25,032 nucleotides of DNA from NCBI GenBank assembly GCA_937892105.1, contig CALAUZ010000256.1, positions 1 through 25,032 of the forward strand. Direction: 5' to 3'. Within the stretch, counting starts at the first letter, position 1. Every line of letters begins with the position of its first letter. This document shows, one piece after another, positions 15,278 through 23,337 of the stretch. The position numbers and the translations under genes were made by a program. The notes under the pieces are model-generated. The model had not been told where the DNA came from. It did no database searches and saw nothing but the letters and a program-made list of their open reading frames with translations. This stretch comes from an uncultured Fretibacterium sp. (GTDB lineage Bacteria > Synergistota > Synergistia > Synergistales > Aminobacteriaceae).

Positions 15278-15278
15278 G

Positions 15279-15308
15279 TTACAGCAGGCAATGAATGTAT
15301 GGTAGAAT
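15279..15308 (+). promoter_or_regulatory. promoter for antisense RNA
   Basis: TTACAG (15279-15284), 18 nt, TAGAAT (15303-15308). Transcription would begin near 15315, opposite the region downstream of the small peptide gene. There is no reading frame of note between this promoter and the terminator at 15420-15471. Confidence 0.5.
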
Positions 15309-15314
15309 AGGGGT

Positions 15315-15471
15315 GGCGGTGAGGGAGCTAGCATGACCCCTAACGCTGTAAATTAACCCACGATTTACGGGCTAACCATTAGAAGAATAATAAGATGGTC
15401 TTTACAACCCAATAGATAGCAGCGGCGATTTTATCAATCCAGGGGAGGATCGAAGGCCGCTGTTTTCTTTT
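15315..15471 (+). ncRNA. candidate antisense RNA (type I antitoxin) of about 155 nt
   Basis: Bounded by a promoter (15279-15308) and a strong intrinsic terminator (15420-15471). It would be complementary to the last two thirds of the 38-aa peptide gene and to its 3' untranslated region. Near the predicted 5' end TAGGGGT (15308-15314) and ACCCCTA (15336-15342) form a hairpin-capable inverted repeat, and GTAAAT/ATTTAC near 15348-15366 gives a second. This is the geometry of overlapping 3'-end antitoxins such as RatA of txpA. The RNA itself is inferred. BI-1 readthrough could also use the terminator. Confidence 0.5.
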
Positions 15472-15495
15472 GGCTTTGCGCTTACCTTTCAGCAT
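15379..15495 (-). CDS. 38-aa basic/hydrophobic peptide, candidate type I toxin
   Basis: ATG 15495 to TAA 15379, with a well-placed GAGGTG 6 nt upstream. The peptide starts with a strongly basic segment (LKGKRKAKRKQR), then a hydrophobic stretch able to span a membrane (LPWIDKIAAAIYWVV, then KTILLFF at the C-terminus). That design matches small membrane-acting toxins of type I systems, although no known family is recognised. It has its own -10 (15583-15578), a structured leader of about 75 nt, and a plus-strand antisense RNA over its 3' part. In the leader, AAGCG (15532-15528) can pair with CGCTT next to the ATG, enclosing the RBS. ACAGGGC/GCCCTGT and GATGAG/CTCATC offer competing hairpins. 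Could instead be a short membrane peptide with another job. Confidence 0.6.
   Translation of the reverse strand: MLKGKRKAKRKQRPSILPWIDKIAAAIYWVVKTILLFF
15420..15471 (+). terminator. intrinsic terminator of the antisense RNA
   Basis: CAGCGGC (15420-15426) pairs perfectly with GCCGCTG (15456-15462); an inner ATCC/GGAT stem strengthens the loop, and TTTTCTTTT follows. It lies inside the peptide gene on the opposite strand, so its presence as a good plus-strand terminator argues for selection on an antisense transcript. Confidence 0.75.
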
Positions 15496-15577
15496 AAGCG
15501 ACACCTCAATTCCACAGGGCAGCTCCCCGCTTGGACGATGAGCCCTGTTTCTCATCTGGGACTCCCTCGTGAAAATT

Positions 15578-15583
15578 ATTATA
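15578..15583 (-). promoter_or_regulatory. -10 box for the 38-aa peptide gene
   Basis: Minus-strand TATAAT (15583-15578), with a TTATGA-like -35 17 nt upstream. It would start a leader of roughly 75 nt before the ATG at 15495. It lies back to back with the promoter of the flavoprotein gene. Confidence 0.5.
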
Positions 15584-15608
15584 TCAAAGAAATTTTGCCC
15601 TCATAATC

Positions 15609-15617
15609 TGATACAAT
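15609..15617 (+). promoter_or_regulatory. extended -10 promoter of the flavoprotein gene
   Basis: TGATACAAT is an extended -10 (TG-N-TACAAT) 36 bp before the ATG at 15653. A TAAGGAG Shine-Dalgarno follows at about 15638-15644. The -35 is weak. Confidence 0.5.
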
Positions 15618-15652
15618 CTATGCACAAAATCCCACTATAAGGAGACAGCATC

Positions 15653-17650
15653 ATGCACAAGAAATTTCTGTTATGCGCAATCCTCTTAGCGTTCGCGTTT
15701 ACTCCTGCTTATGCTGCGACTGTTCAGGATAACTATGACATCATCGTTGCCGGAGCAGGAACTGGCGGAATATCTGCGGCAATTCAGGCAGCCTCAATGG
15801 GCGTTAATGTCCTCGTTGTCGAACCGTCAGAAATGATTGGCGGCCAGGCAATAGCGGCTGGAGTCTCGAACATGGACGATTTATCTTCACAGTCCAGCGG
15901 AATATATGCCGAGTTCATGAGCAGAGTTGAGGAATATTACGCGGCAAGAGGAAAATCCATCGGCACATCATACTGGGATCCCCGCAACCTCGCTTTTGAG
16001 CCTCACGTAGGCCGCAGAATACTTCAGGACATGGCCAGAGGTGAAGACGCTCCCGATATTCTTTACATGTCAGAAATTATTGCTGTTGGCAGAGAGGAAG
16101 TTATCTCCGTCAGCGAAGAGAATGTAAGCGAAGCACCCAGAATTAACAGCGTTATTATCCGCACACCCGAAGGCATGAAGAACATTACCTGCAAAGTCCT
16201 CATTGACGCGACAGAGTACGGAGATATCCTACCCCTCGCAGGAGCAGAATACCGCGCTGGCAATTCAGTTACCCCAAACATTAAACCTGACGCAATGATC
16301 CAGGACATCACGTGGACAGCGGTAATCAGGAAATACCCCGACGGAGTTCCCGAACATTTACGCCCGCGCAACTCCCTTCCAGGCTATGACATGGCCAGGC
16401 TGAACTACGCGAACTATGTCGCAAAGGACGGCTTTGCCTTCAAGGGAGAATACCCCGTTAAACTTCCGGTAGATTTCATCACTCATAATGCATATAGAGG
16501 ACTTCCTGACTCATTCACACCCGGAAATTTTGACGCAACCCAGAAAAACTGGCCTTCAATCTCTAAATGTTCTGTAAACTGGGGAAATGATTTTCCCGGA
16601 CAGCAGAGGTTAGGCAGCAAATACGGTCTCCCTGCTTCATACCTTGAGGACAGAAAATTACGCAAACGCCTCGAACGCGATGCACTCATCAAAACTCTTC
16701 ACTTTATCTATTACATTCAGAATGAGCTTGGCGAAACATGGTCAGTTGATGAGAACGAATACGGCGGACTTCAGGAGGCTGCAAAGGATCTGCCGGACGA
16801 ATGGAAGATTATTGCGCGTCATCTTCCCCCAGTGCCTTACGTAAGGGAATCAAGAAGGGGGATAGGTTCTCACACTCTTATATCGCGTGAACTCTTCGAG
16901 AACTCCTTGAGCTACAAAGACGGAAGAGGCAATCAGGAATTTCAGGACGCAATAGCTATCGGGTGCTATCATCTTGACCTTCACCATACGGATATTGATG
17001 CGGATATGGAGGCTGATTTGGGCGAGAAAGCGGCGTACATTGAACAGCACAGGCCGCACGGAAATTTTCAGGTGCCCATGAATATTTTGATCCCGCGAAA
17101 TATTGACGGCCTAATCCTTGCTGAAAAGAACCTTTCGATGTCCCGTCTTGTTTCGGGAGCGTTGAGGCTTCAGCCCATAACAATGATGACCGGCCAGGCA
17201 GCAGGAGCATTAGCGGCAATAGCAGTATCACGAAACATTCAGCCGCGATATGTTAAGGCTATTCATGTTCAGGCGGCATTGCTTGAGGCTGGCGTAAATC
17301 TCTCACTATGCACATATTCTGACGTTCCGCCGGAGAATAAGTATTACAAGGCTGTCCAGATTGCGAACCTGTATAAACTTCTTGAGCCGGAAAAATATCC
17401 AGATACTGTCTCGTATGATGTAGGCTACGATATAACGTTCGTACTCGACAATCCCGAACTTGCACAAGAAATCGCAGAAGGTAAAGACAAGGGATTGTTC
17501 AAGGTTAATGACATACTCAGCGATGAAGACAGGGAGAATATCACTGCCCGCGTGAAGCAACTTACAGGGCAGGAATTATCATTGCCGGAGGGAAATATTA
17601 CACGCGGTGAAGCTGTAGACTTTGCGGTTAAGATGATGGAAAAAATGTAA
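15653..17650 (+). CDS. exported FAD-dependent oxidoreductase (FAD_oxidored family) with SLH-like C-terminus
   Basis: 665 aa. A signal peptide covers residues 1-21 (MHKKFLLCAILLAFAFTPAYA), cleaved after AYA, so it acts outside the inner membrane. The FAD Rossmann site follows: YDIIVAGAGTGGISAAI (GAGTGG at 34-39), with Glu57 ending the second strand (VLVVEPSEMIGGQ). Other family marks are LIDATEYGDILPLAGAEYRAG and the second FAD segment near the end of the domain (NLSMSRLVSGALRLQPITMMTGQAAGALAAIA). The substrate is unknown. Residues about 552-575 (YSDVPPENKYYKAVQIANLYKL) and the last 18 (NITRGEAVDFAVKMMEKM) resemble an S-layer-homology unit, hinting at attachment to the cell surface. TAAGGAG precedes the start; a hairpin terminator follows. 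Confidence 0.88.
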   Translation: MHKKFLLCAILLAFAFTPAYAATVQDNYDIIVAGAGTGGISAAIQAASMGVNVLVVEPSEMIGGQAIAAGVSNMDDLSSQSSGIYAEFMSRVEEYYAARGKSIGTSYWDPRNLAFEPHVGRRILQDMARGEDAPDILYMSEIIAVGREEVISVSEENVSEAPRINSVIIRTPEGMKNITCKVLIDATEYGDILPLAGAEYRAGNSVTPNIKPDAMIQDITWTAVIRKYPDGVPEHLRPRNSLPGYDMARLNYANYVAKDGFAFKGEYPVKLPVDFITHNAYRGLPDSFTPGNFDATQKNWPSISKCSVNWGNDFPGQQRLGSKYGLPASYLEDRKLRKRLERDALIKTLHFIYYIQNELGETWSVDENEYGGLQEAAKDLPDEWKIIARHLPPVPYVRESRRGIGSHTLISRELFENSLSYKDGRGNQEFQDAIAIGCYHLDLHHTDIDADMEADLGEKAAYIEQHRPHGNFQVPMNILIPRNIDGLILAEKNLSMSRLVSGALRLQPITMMTGQAAGALAAIAVSRNIQPRYVKAIHVQAALLEAGVNLSLCTYSDVPPENKYYKAVQIANLYKLLEPEKYPDTVSYDVGYDITFVLDNPELAQEIAEGKDKGLFKVNDILSDEDRENITARVKQLTGQELSLPEGNITRGEAVDFAVKMMEKM

Positions 17651-17662
17651 CGGGAAAATTTC

Positions 17663-17694
17663 AAGGGAGGATAAATTTCACAGCCTCCCTTTTT
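17663..17694. terminator. bidirectional terminator between flavoprotein and P-loop genes
   Basis: AAGGGAGG (17663-17670) pairs with CCTCCCTT (17684-17691), followed by further T residues on the plus strand. The convergent P-loop gene ends at 17701. Confidence 0.85.
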
Positions 17695-17700
17695 CCTGTA

Positions 17701-18264
17701 TCAGTTCATGCACCTGTCTAAGATAATGTCCTTCACAAGCCTTATAGTTTTCTCAAGCCCTCCCGACGTGTCAACTGTTACCGTTCTTGCTGTAAGGTTG
17801 AGTTCATAGAGGCATTCGTCTATCTTCTCGCCTACTTTGGAGTGAAAATCAACAGCCCATGCCTTGTTGTCGCTGAAGGTCTTTGTCCTCTCGTGCATTT
17901 GTTCGGGAGTGGTAAGGAGCTTTATACCCCACGCTGTCTCAATGAGAGGTGATGTCCTCATTATTGCGGAGAGCCTCTTTACGCTCTTTGGGTTTCGCAC
18001 GGCAACATAGGCCAGGTTTCCTGGATGCCATGTTTCGGATATTGACACACCGGGCATGTTCAGGAACTTCATATCACGTTCAAGCTCCATTCTGGTCAAC
18101 GCAATCTCGAAGTTCTCGTCCCTCTGGTCGGGAATTCCTTTATCCTGATAGAATATTTCCTTGCCTATCTCGTAGCCGCAGCCGGTTATGACGTTATCCC
18201 GCTCTAATGCTCGGAGTATGCTGGTTTTTCCGCTGGCATGTGGCCCGCATATGAACATGAACAT
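17701..18264 (-). CDS. P-loop ATPase/kinase-like protein
   Basis: 187 aa. A Walker A motif GPHASGKTS sits at residues 7-15, right after a hydrophobic first strand (MFMFIC). The rest resembles small NTP-dependent kinases or AAA-type single-domain proteins: a DQRDENFEIALTRMELERD helix, VSISETWHPGNLAY, and a late VTVDTSGGLEKTI strand-turn like a base-recognition region. No named family is certain; dephospho- or deoxynucleoside-kinase-like is possible. The start is 2 bp after the mfd stop, and GGAGG lies in the mfd tail about 13 nt upstream, so it is cotranscribed with mfd; another Met is two codons on. Confidence 0.7.
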   Translation of the reverse strand: MFMFICGPHASGKTSILRALERDNVITGCGYEIGKEIFYQDKGIPDQRDENFEIALTRMELERDMKFLNMPGVSISETWHPGNLAYVAVRNPKSVKRLSAIMRTSPLIETAWGIKLLTTPEQMHERTKTFSDNKAWAVDFHSKVGEKIDECLYELNLTARTVTVDTSGGLEKTIRLVKDIILDRCMN

Positions 18265-18266
18265 GG

Positions 18267-21200
18267 TTATTTCTCAACCTCCAGTATATATTTTATGTTA
18301 CGCCCTAACGACTTTAGATATTTTCTCACACGTTCAGGAATTTCACTCCCGGAATGCCTGACCGTAACAAGCCCCTTCCTTACAGTTACATCATTTATGC
18401 CATAACGTCCGCCAAAATTCTTTACCGCCGTCAATCCAGCAAGATACTTCACCTCATTCGGTATACTCCCAAACCTGTCAGCCATCTCACCACATATTGC
18501 GTCAAGCTCATCAAGTCCCAAAGCGTTAAGCATTCTCCTGTACAGCGTAATCCTGACATCGTCCTGCGGTATGTATTGCGCCGGAATAAAGCCGCCTCCC
18601 CTGTCAGACGTTATTTCAGGCTGTTTCACTTCCTCTCTGCCGCGCAGCCTGTCAAGCTCCTGCTCCAGCATTCTGTAGAATAAGTTGTAGCTGCTGTTGC
18701 GCGTATTGCCATGCTGGCTCGTACCGCCTGCCTCGCCTCCGCCGCGAATGTCCAAATCCCTGCGTGCAATCTCATACCCTGAACCAAGTTCCGTAATTGC
18801 CGCTATAGCTTCGAGACGGTCTAATGTGTCCTGTTTCAGCAATGATTTCTCTGGATAGAAGAAGTATGCAAAAGCCTTCTCCCCTCTCCTCCCTACACGT
18901 CCCCTTAGCTGGTACATCTGTGCAAGCCCTAACTCTTCAGCGTTATCAATTATTATCGTGTTTGCACGGCCAACATCAAGTCCGCTCTCAATTATCGTCG
19001 TGGCTATCAGTATGTCTATTTTTCCGTCATAGAACTCAAGCATTGTTGCCTCAAGTTCCTTCTCGTTCATCTGGCCGTGTGCCGTCCTTATCACTGCTTC
19101 AGGGAAAAACGCCTCAAGCATTTTCAGATATTCCGGCATACGCGATATCTTCCCAGACAGAAAATACACCTGGCCTCCGCGATTAAGCTCGTATGTTATA
19201 GCACGCCTTATCGTTCCGCCGCTGAACTGTCCAGTGTATGTCGTGATGGGCAGACGGTCTTCGGGCGGGGTTGAAAGCACGGAAATGCTCCTGAGCCCGC
19301 GCAATGCCATCTCAAGTGTACGGGGAATAGGTGTTGCGGAAAGGCTCAGTACATCGGTACTGCCGTATGTCATTTTCAGGCTCTCCTTGTGCATTACTCC
19401 GAACCTGTGTTCCTCATCAATTACCAGAAGCCCCAAATTTCGGAACTTCACACCCTTCTGCAGCAGCTTGTGCGTCCCTATGAGGATATCGACTTTGCCT
19501 TCTTCCGTGAGTTTGAGGACTTCCTTTGCATTTTTGGCAGTGATGAAACGCGACAATAATCCAACCTTCACGGGAAAACCTGACAATCTCGACTGGAACG
19601 CCGCGTAATGCTGTTGTGCAAGTATCGTTGTAGGCACCAGAACACATACCTGAAACCCCGACATTACGACACGGAATGCCGCCCTCAATGCAACCTCTGT
19701 CTTCCCGAACCCTACATCGCCAACAAGAAGCCTGTCCATCGGGAAATTTGACGACAGGTCAGCCATAATATCATTAATCGCTTTAATCTGGTCAGCCGTC
19801 TCGTTGAATGCAAAAGCCTTCACAAACTCATCATATGCGCTGTCATTTTCATCATAAGGCGGTCTGCGTTCAAGCTCACGTTTGGCGAATATACCCATCA
19901 GCACCCTTGCTTCTTCTTTAGCGCGTTCCTGAGTTTTTGTGATAGTCTTCTTCCATGCCTTACCCTTCAGGCTGTCCAGCTTTACTGCCTCGCTCTCATG
20001 TTCGTTAAGCCCGGTGAGTTTCACCGATTGCATTACGGGAATCAGCAGCTTCTGGTTGTCGGCAAACTCAATCGCAAGAACGTCCATCGGTACACCTGAC
20101 GCGTCAATCGTCTCAATCCCGCGAAATATCCCAGTCCCGTAATCCTCATGTATAACAAGCTGGCCTGGAGATAATTTTCCCCCTTCGTTCCAGTCATTTG
20201 GAGTGCGCCTCTGCGTGGACGATATACCGGCATTAATGCCCGACAGTTCGCGCTCGGAAATGAACGCACGTTTTGCCTCGCTGTCAGTGAAGCCTGCTGA
20301 CAGATTACCGTCATGTATCGTGTAAGGCAGTTTCTGGAACACTGGGTTGCTGGTGAATACTTCAATGCTGTAGCCTTTGTCCTCAAGGCCAGCGCAAAGC
20401 TGAAGGATACTTTCGGGGCTTCCTCTGAACGTTGGCAGTGCTTCTGTGGGGAACTCTGCGTCGGACTTCAAAAGGTCATTAGTGATACGCACAACAGGGA
20501 ACAGCGATAGCCGCCTGAACACTTCCTCCCATTCATCAACGGTATATCCAGCATTAACATCGTTGAAGATTTCACGCCAAAGCCACATGAAACTTTCTGC
20601 CTGTGCCTCAATCTTTGCCGGTTCATGGAGTATTATCATTGCGTCTTGCGGGACAAGCTCATACGTCTTACTCATGACGGCCTCAGTGATACCATGAAGT
20701 ATTACGTCCTCCAGAGCCATTAATTGCGTGCTGGATTTCTGGGTATCCGGGTGAAAACCGCCTATCCTCTCCAGCTCATCGTCCATGAACTCGAAGCGTA
20801 ACGGCATCGCATAGGAAGGGTCGTAAACGTCAATAATGAACCCTCTCTGTGCGAATTGTCCGGGCACCCATACGAGGCTTGAAGGCTTGTACCCTGATGA
20901 TATGAGCCAGTCCTTCACATTGTCAGCCTCAAACTTCCCGGCCTTTGCGATTTTCAGAGTTGAACTGCCTGTGAGACATGAGGCCATCAACGCGCCAGGC
21001 GATGAAGCGATAACTCCTCCTGTTTCTGCCCAGCGTCTTATGGTTTCGCCGCGTTCAAGAAGAAGTGCCCTGAGACTTTCTGCCTGCGATGAAAGAGGCA
21101 TTTCCGGAAGCATGAATACGCTGCTGTCAGGGTGAAGTGCCTTGAAGTCCTGCACGAAAAGTGAAGCCTGCGTAATGTCTGGGAATACTGCGAGGGTGTG

Positions 21201-21308
21201 GGCATTTGAGGGAGTAAGGTATGCTCTTGCGGAAATTCCTGCGCGTTCAAGGATAGTTTTGTTGCGCAGTGTATGATTTAATGTTTTCTTTATGGGACGA
21301 TTAATCAC
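18267..21308 (-). CDS. mfd: transcription-repair coupling factor Mfd
   Basis: 1013 aa, shorter than the about 1150-aa E. coli protein. It displaces stalled RNA polymerase and recruits UvrA for strand-specific repair. UvrB-like N-terminal domains cover about 30-360 (RGFIIDVYDPSYAMPLRFEF at 155-174). The RNA-polymerase-interaction (CarD-like) domain is at about 378-440 (PGQLVIHEDYGTGIFRG). The translocase has Walker A GDVGFGKTE at 530-538, DEEHRFG at 631-637 and motif VI QLRGRVGRRGEKAFAYF. The C-terminal TRCF domain (IPQDDVRITLYRRM) ends the chain. The start is GTG 21308, with GGAG 9-10 nt upstream. It is divergent from the dehydrogenase gene and followed after 2 bp by the P-loop gene. The size reduction looks like compact N-terminal domains, not truncation, since all motor motifs are present. 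Confidence 0.97.
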   Translation of the reverse strand: MINRPIKKTLNHTLRNKTILERAGISARAYLTPSNAHTLAVFPDITQASLFVQDFKALHPDSSVFMLPEMPLSSQAESLRALLLERGETIRRWAETGGVIASSPGALMASCLTGSSTLKIAKAGKFEADNVKDWLISSGYKPSSLVWVPGQFAQRGFIIDVYDPSYAMPLRFEFMDDELERIGGFHPDTQKSSTQLMALEDVILHGITEAVMSKTYELVPQDAMIILHEPAKIEAQAESFMWLWREIFNDVNAGYTVDEWEEVFRRLSLFPVVRITNDLLKSDAEFPTEALPTFRGSPESILQLCAGLEDKGYSIEVFTSNPVFQKLPYTIHDGNLSAGFTDSEAKRAFISERELSGINAGISSTQRRTPNDWNEGGKLSPGQLVIHEDYGTGIFRGIETIDASGVPMDVLAIEFADNQKLLIPVMQSVKLTGLNEHESEAVKLDSLKGKAWKKTITKTQERAKEEARVLMGIFAKRELERRPPYDENDSAYDEFVKAFAFNETADQIKAINDIMADLSSNFPMDRLLVGDVGFGKTEVALRAAFRVVMSGFQVCVLVPTTILAQQHYAAFQSRLSGFPVKVGLLSRFITAKNAKEVLKLTEEGKVDILIGTHKLLQKGVKFRNLGLLVIDEEHRFGVMHKESLKMTYGSTDVLSLSATPIPRTLEMALRGLRSISVLSTPPEDRLPITTYTGQFSGGTIRRAITYELNRGGQVYFLSGKISRMPEYLKMLEAFFPEAVIRTAHGQMNEKELEATMLEFYDGKIDILIATTIIESGLDVGRANTIIIDNAEELGLAQMYQLRGRVGRRGEKAFAYFFYPEKSLLKQDTLDRLEAIAAITELGSGYEIARRDLDIRGGGEAGGTSQHGNTRNSSYNLFYRMLEQELDRLRGREEVKQPEITSDRGGGFIPAQYIPQDDVRITLYRRMLNALGLDELDAICGEMADRFGSIPNEVKYLAGLTAVKNFGGRYGINDVTVRKGLVTVRHSGSEIPERVRKYLKSLGRNIKYILEVEK

Positions 21309-21384
21309 GTGCGAAGTTCTCCAATATGATATTATTCTGTTTCAGTCCGATTATAACATTTCATGCAGGAGGCACTTTATATTC

Positions 21385-22248
21385 ATGAAGAACATAGCCT
21401 TTATAGGTGTCGGAAGAATGGGAAAACCTATGGTTCGCAATCTCATAAAACTTGGTTTTAACGTTGATATATATGCGCGTTCAATAATGAAGGTCTACGA
21501 TGTCATAGGTGCAGGAGCAAGATATCACAGCTCAGTGAACGATTGCGCAAGAAATTCTGACGTTGCAATAACGATGCTGGGCTTTCCGAAGGACGTTGAG
21601 GAGGTGTACTTTGCTTCCGGCGGACTTCTCGACAGCATGAAGCAGGACACCTACATCATCGACATGACTACAACAACTCCATCACTTTCCCGTATGATAC
21701 ACGATGAAGCGTCGCGCAGGGGACTTCATTTCCTCGACGCTCCCGTAACAGGAGGGGTAATTGCCGCAAAGGCAGGAACACTCTCAATCATGGTTGGAGG
21801 GGACGAGGACGACTACAGGATATGCCTGCCGTTATTCCGCGCAATGGGTACGAACATAAACTACATGGGTGAGCCTGGAATGGGTCAGCATACGAAACTT
21901 GCAAACCAGATAATCATTGCCGGAACTATTGCCGGTGTCTGCGAGGCCATGACGTATGCCCGCGCAGAAGGTCTTGACATGGCCAGGTTCCTGCGTGCGG
22001 TATCGACAGGAGGGGCAGGCTCAAAGCAGCTGGACAGTGCGGGGCCGAAGATATTAGACCGTGATTTTACGCCTGGTTTTTCTGTCAGACATTTCGTAAA
22101 GGATATGCTGCTGGCTGTTGACGAGGCGAAAAAGGAAAATCTCAATCTTGATGTCCTTCTTACGGTTATGAGCCACTATAAGGCACTCGAAGATGATGGT
22201 TTTGGCGAGAACGGAACACAGGCATTAATCAAGTATTACGGAGGCTAG
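21385..22248 (+). CDS. 3-hydroxyisobutyrate dehydrogenase-family oxidoreductase
   Basis: 287 aa from the ATG at 21385, which has AGGAGG 12 nt upstream; an in-frame upstream start at 21292 would run back into the mfd start region and is not favoured. NAD(P) site GVGRMG at 8-13, the substrate loop DAPVTGG at 118-124, and catalytic Lys171 in GMGQHTKLANQ. The family reduces or oxidises beta-hydroxyacids (3-hydroxyisobutyrate, tartronate semialdehyde, gamma-hydroxybutyrate); the substrate here is not readable. It lies 6 bp ahead of ddl, whose RBS (GGAGG) overlaps this gene's last codons, so the two form an operon. Confidence 0.93.
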   Translation: MKNIAFIGVGRMGKPMVRNLIKLGFNVDIYARSIMKVYDVIGAGARYHSSVNDCARNSDVAITMLGFPKDVEEVYFASGGLLDSMKQDTYIIDMTTTTPSLSRMIHDEASRRGLHFLDAPVTGGVIAAKAGTLSIMVGGDEDDYRICLPLFRAMGTNINYMGEPGMGQHTKLANQIIIAGTIAGVCEAMTYARAEGLDMARFLRAVSTGGAGSKQLDSAGPKILDRDFTPGFSVRHFVKDMLLAVDEAKKENLNLDVLLTVMSHYKALEDDGFGENGTQALIKYYGG

Positions 22249-22254
22249 TTTCAC

Positions 22255-23178
22255 ATGAAGAGAGTTGCTGTACTATGCGGAGGAGACGGCAGAGAACGTG
22301 AAGTATCACTCAGAAGCGGAAAAGCTGTGTGTGATGCTCTTAATGATGCAGGATTTTCTGCAACGTTTATTGACCTTCAGGCAATGAGCGAAATCGACAA
22401 GGTCAAAAGTTTTGACGGTGCATTCATCGCAATGCATGGAGATTGGGGAGAAGGAGGACAGCTTCAGGCAAAATTAGAAGCAATGAATATCCCCTACACC
22501 GGCTCCGGGCCGACTGCCAGCATGTCATTTTTCAAGAAGAAGACGGCATACGAGATCTTCACGAAATCCGGGATAACTATTCCAGAAGGATTATTGATGC
22601 CCTCCAGCTTTGAGGAGATAATCTCGCGTCTTGGCCGTGATGTAGTCGTCAAGCCATGCTCAGGAGGAAGCACCGTCGGTTTGTCCGTAATTCTTGGCCT
22701 AACTCCTGAAAAGCTCGACGAGGCAGTGAGACTCGCAAAAGGCAGCTACGACTCTGATGTTATGGCTGAACAATACATACCCGGCAAAGAGATAACCTGC
22801 GCAGTCTGGGAACGCGGCAGCAAGGCGGAGGCTCTACCGGTGATCGAGATAGTCCCTCACACGGGCTTCTACGACTATAGCAACAAATACACTTCTGGAG
22901 CGACGGAGTATATAGTTCCTGCGAAATCTCTGACTCATGAGGAGTTTGCGCACGTTCAGGAGATGGCGGTTAGGGCACACGAGGCGTTAGGGTGTTCGAG
23001 CTACAGCAGGTCAGATTTCCGGTTAGCTCCAGACGGGAAGGCGTATATTCTTGAGGTCAACACTGCTCCGGGAATGACGGCAACGAGTCTAGTTCCCAAA
23101 GCAGCACGTGCAATAGGCGTGAGTATGTCCGAATTTGTGGGCGAAATTATGCTTATGGCATCATGCGGAAAAATGTGA
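22255..23178 (+). CDS. ddl: D-alanine--D-alanine ligase
   Basis: 307 aa, normal length. It makes the D-Ala-D-Ala dipeptide for peptidoglycan, in the cytosol. ATP-grasp features in order: GGDGREREVSLRSG (residues 9-22, first substrate Glu16), AMHGDWGEGGQLQ at 59-71, Lys133 with the Gly-rich loop CSGGSTVG at 135-142, EIVPHTGFYDYSNKY at 198-212, SRSDF at 251-255 and EVNTAPGMTATSLVPKAA at 267-284 (Mg ligands Glu267, Asn269). NTAPGMT in place of the usual NTIPGMT is a mild variant. GGAGG is 10 nt before the ATG. It follows the dehydrogenase gene closely; there is no mur gene nearby in view. Confidence 0.97.
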   Translation: MKRVAVLCGGDGREREVSLRSGKAVCDALNDAGFSATFIDLQAMSEIDKVKSFDGAFIAMHGDWGEGGQLQAKLEAMNIPYTGSGPTASMSFFKKKTAYEIFTKSGITIPEGLLMPSSFEEIISRLGRDVVVKPCSGGSTVGLSVILGLTPEKLDEAVRLAKGSYDSDVMAEQYIPGKEITCAVWERGSKAEALPVIEIVPHTGFYDYSNKYTSGATEYIVPAKSLTHEEFAHVQEMAVRAHEALGCSSYSRSDFRLAPDGKAYILEVNTAPGMTATSLVPKAARAIGVSMSEFVGEIMLMASCGKM

Positions 23179-23233
23179 GGCTTTATAGAGGATATTCTAC
23201 TGAATTACACGTAGATTTGAAATTATGTCTGCG

Positions 23234-23242
23234 TGTTATAAT
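23234..23242 (+). promoter_or_regulatory. extended -10 promoter ahead of the hydratase gene
   Basis: TGTTATAAT (TG-N-TATAAT) in the 159-bp gap after ddl. The leader to the ATG at 23338 would be about 90 nt and is AT-rich. A GAGGGGG Shine-Dalgarno lies 10 nt before the ATG. Confidence 0.55.
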
Positions 23243-23337
23243 TTCTGTAAACAAAATTTTAGTTCACGCTCATAATTCACGACAATAATTAACTCATAAC
23301 ACACATATATTTATTTATCTGAGGGGGTATAACCTGC

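Noticed and set aside
21292..21384. Upstream start for the dehydrogenase gene at 21292
   Set aside because: It would overlap the divergent mfd start and precede the Rossmann strand by 31 unrelated residues; the ATG at 21385 has AGGAGG and begins directly with MKNIAFIGVG.
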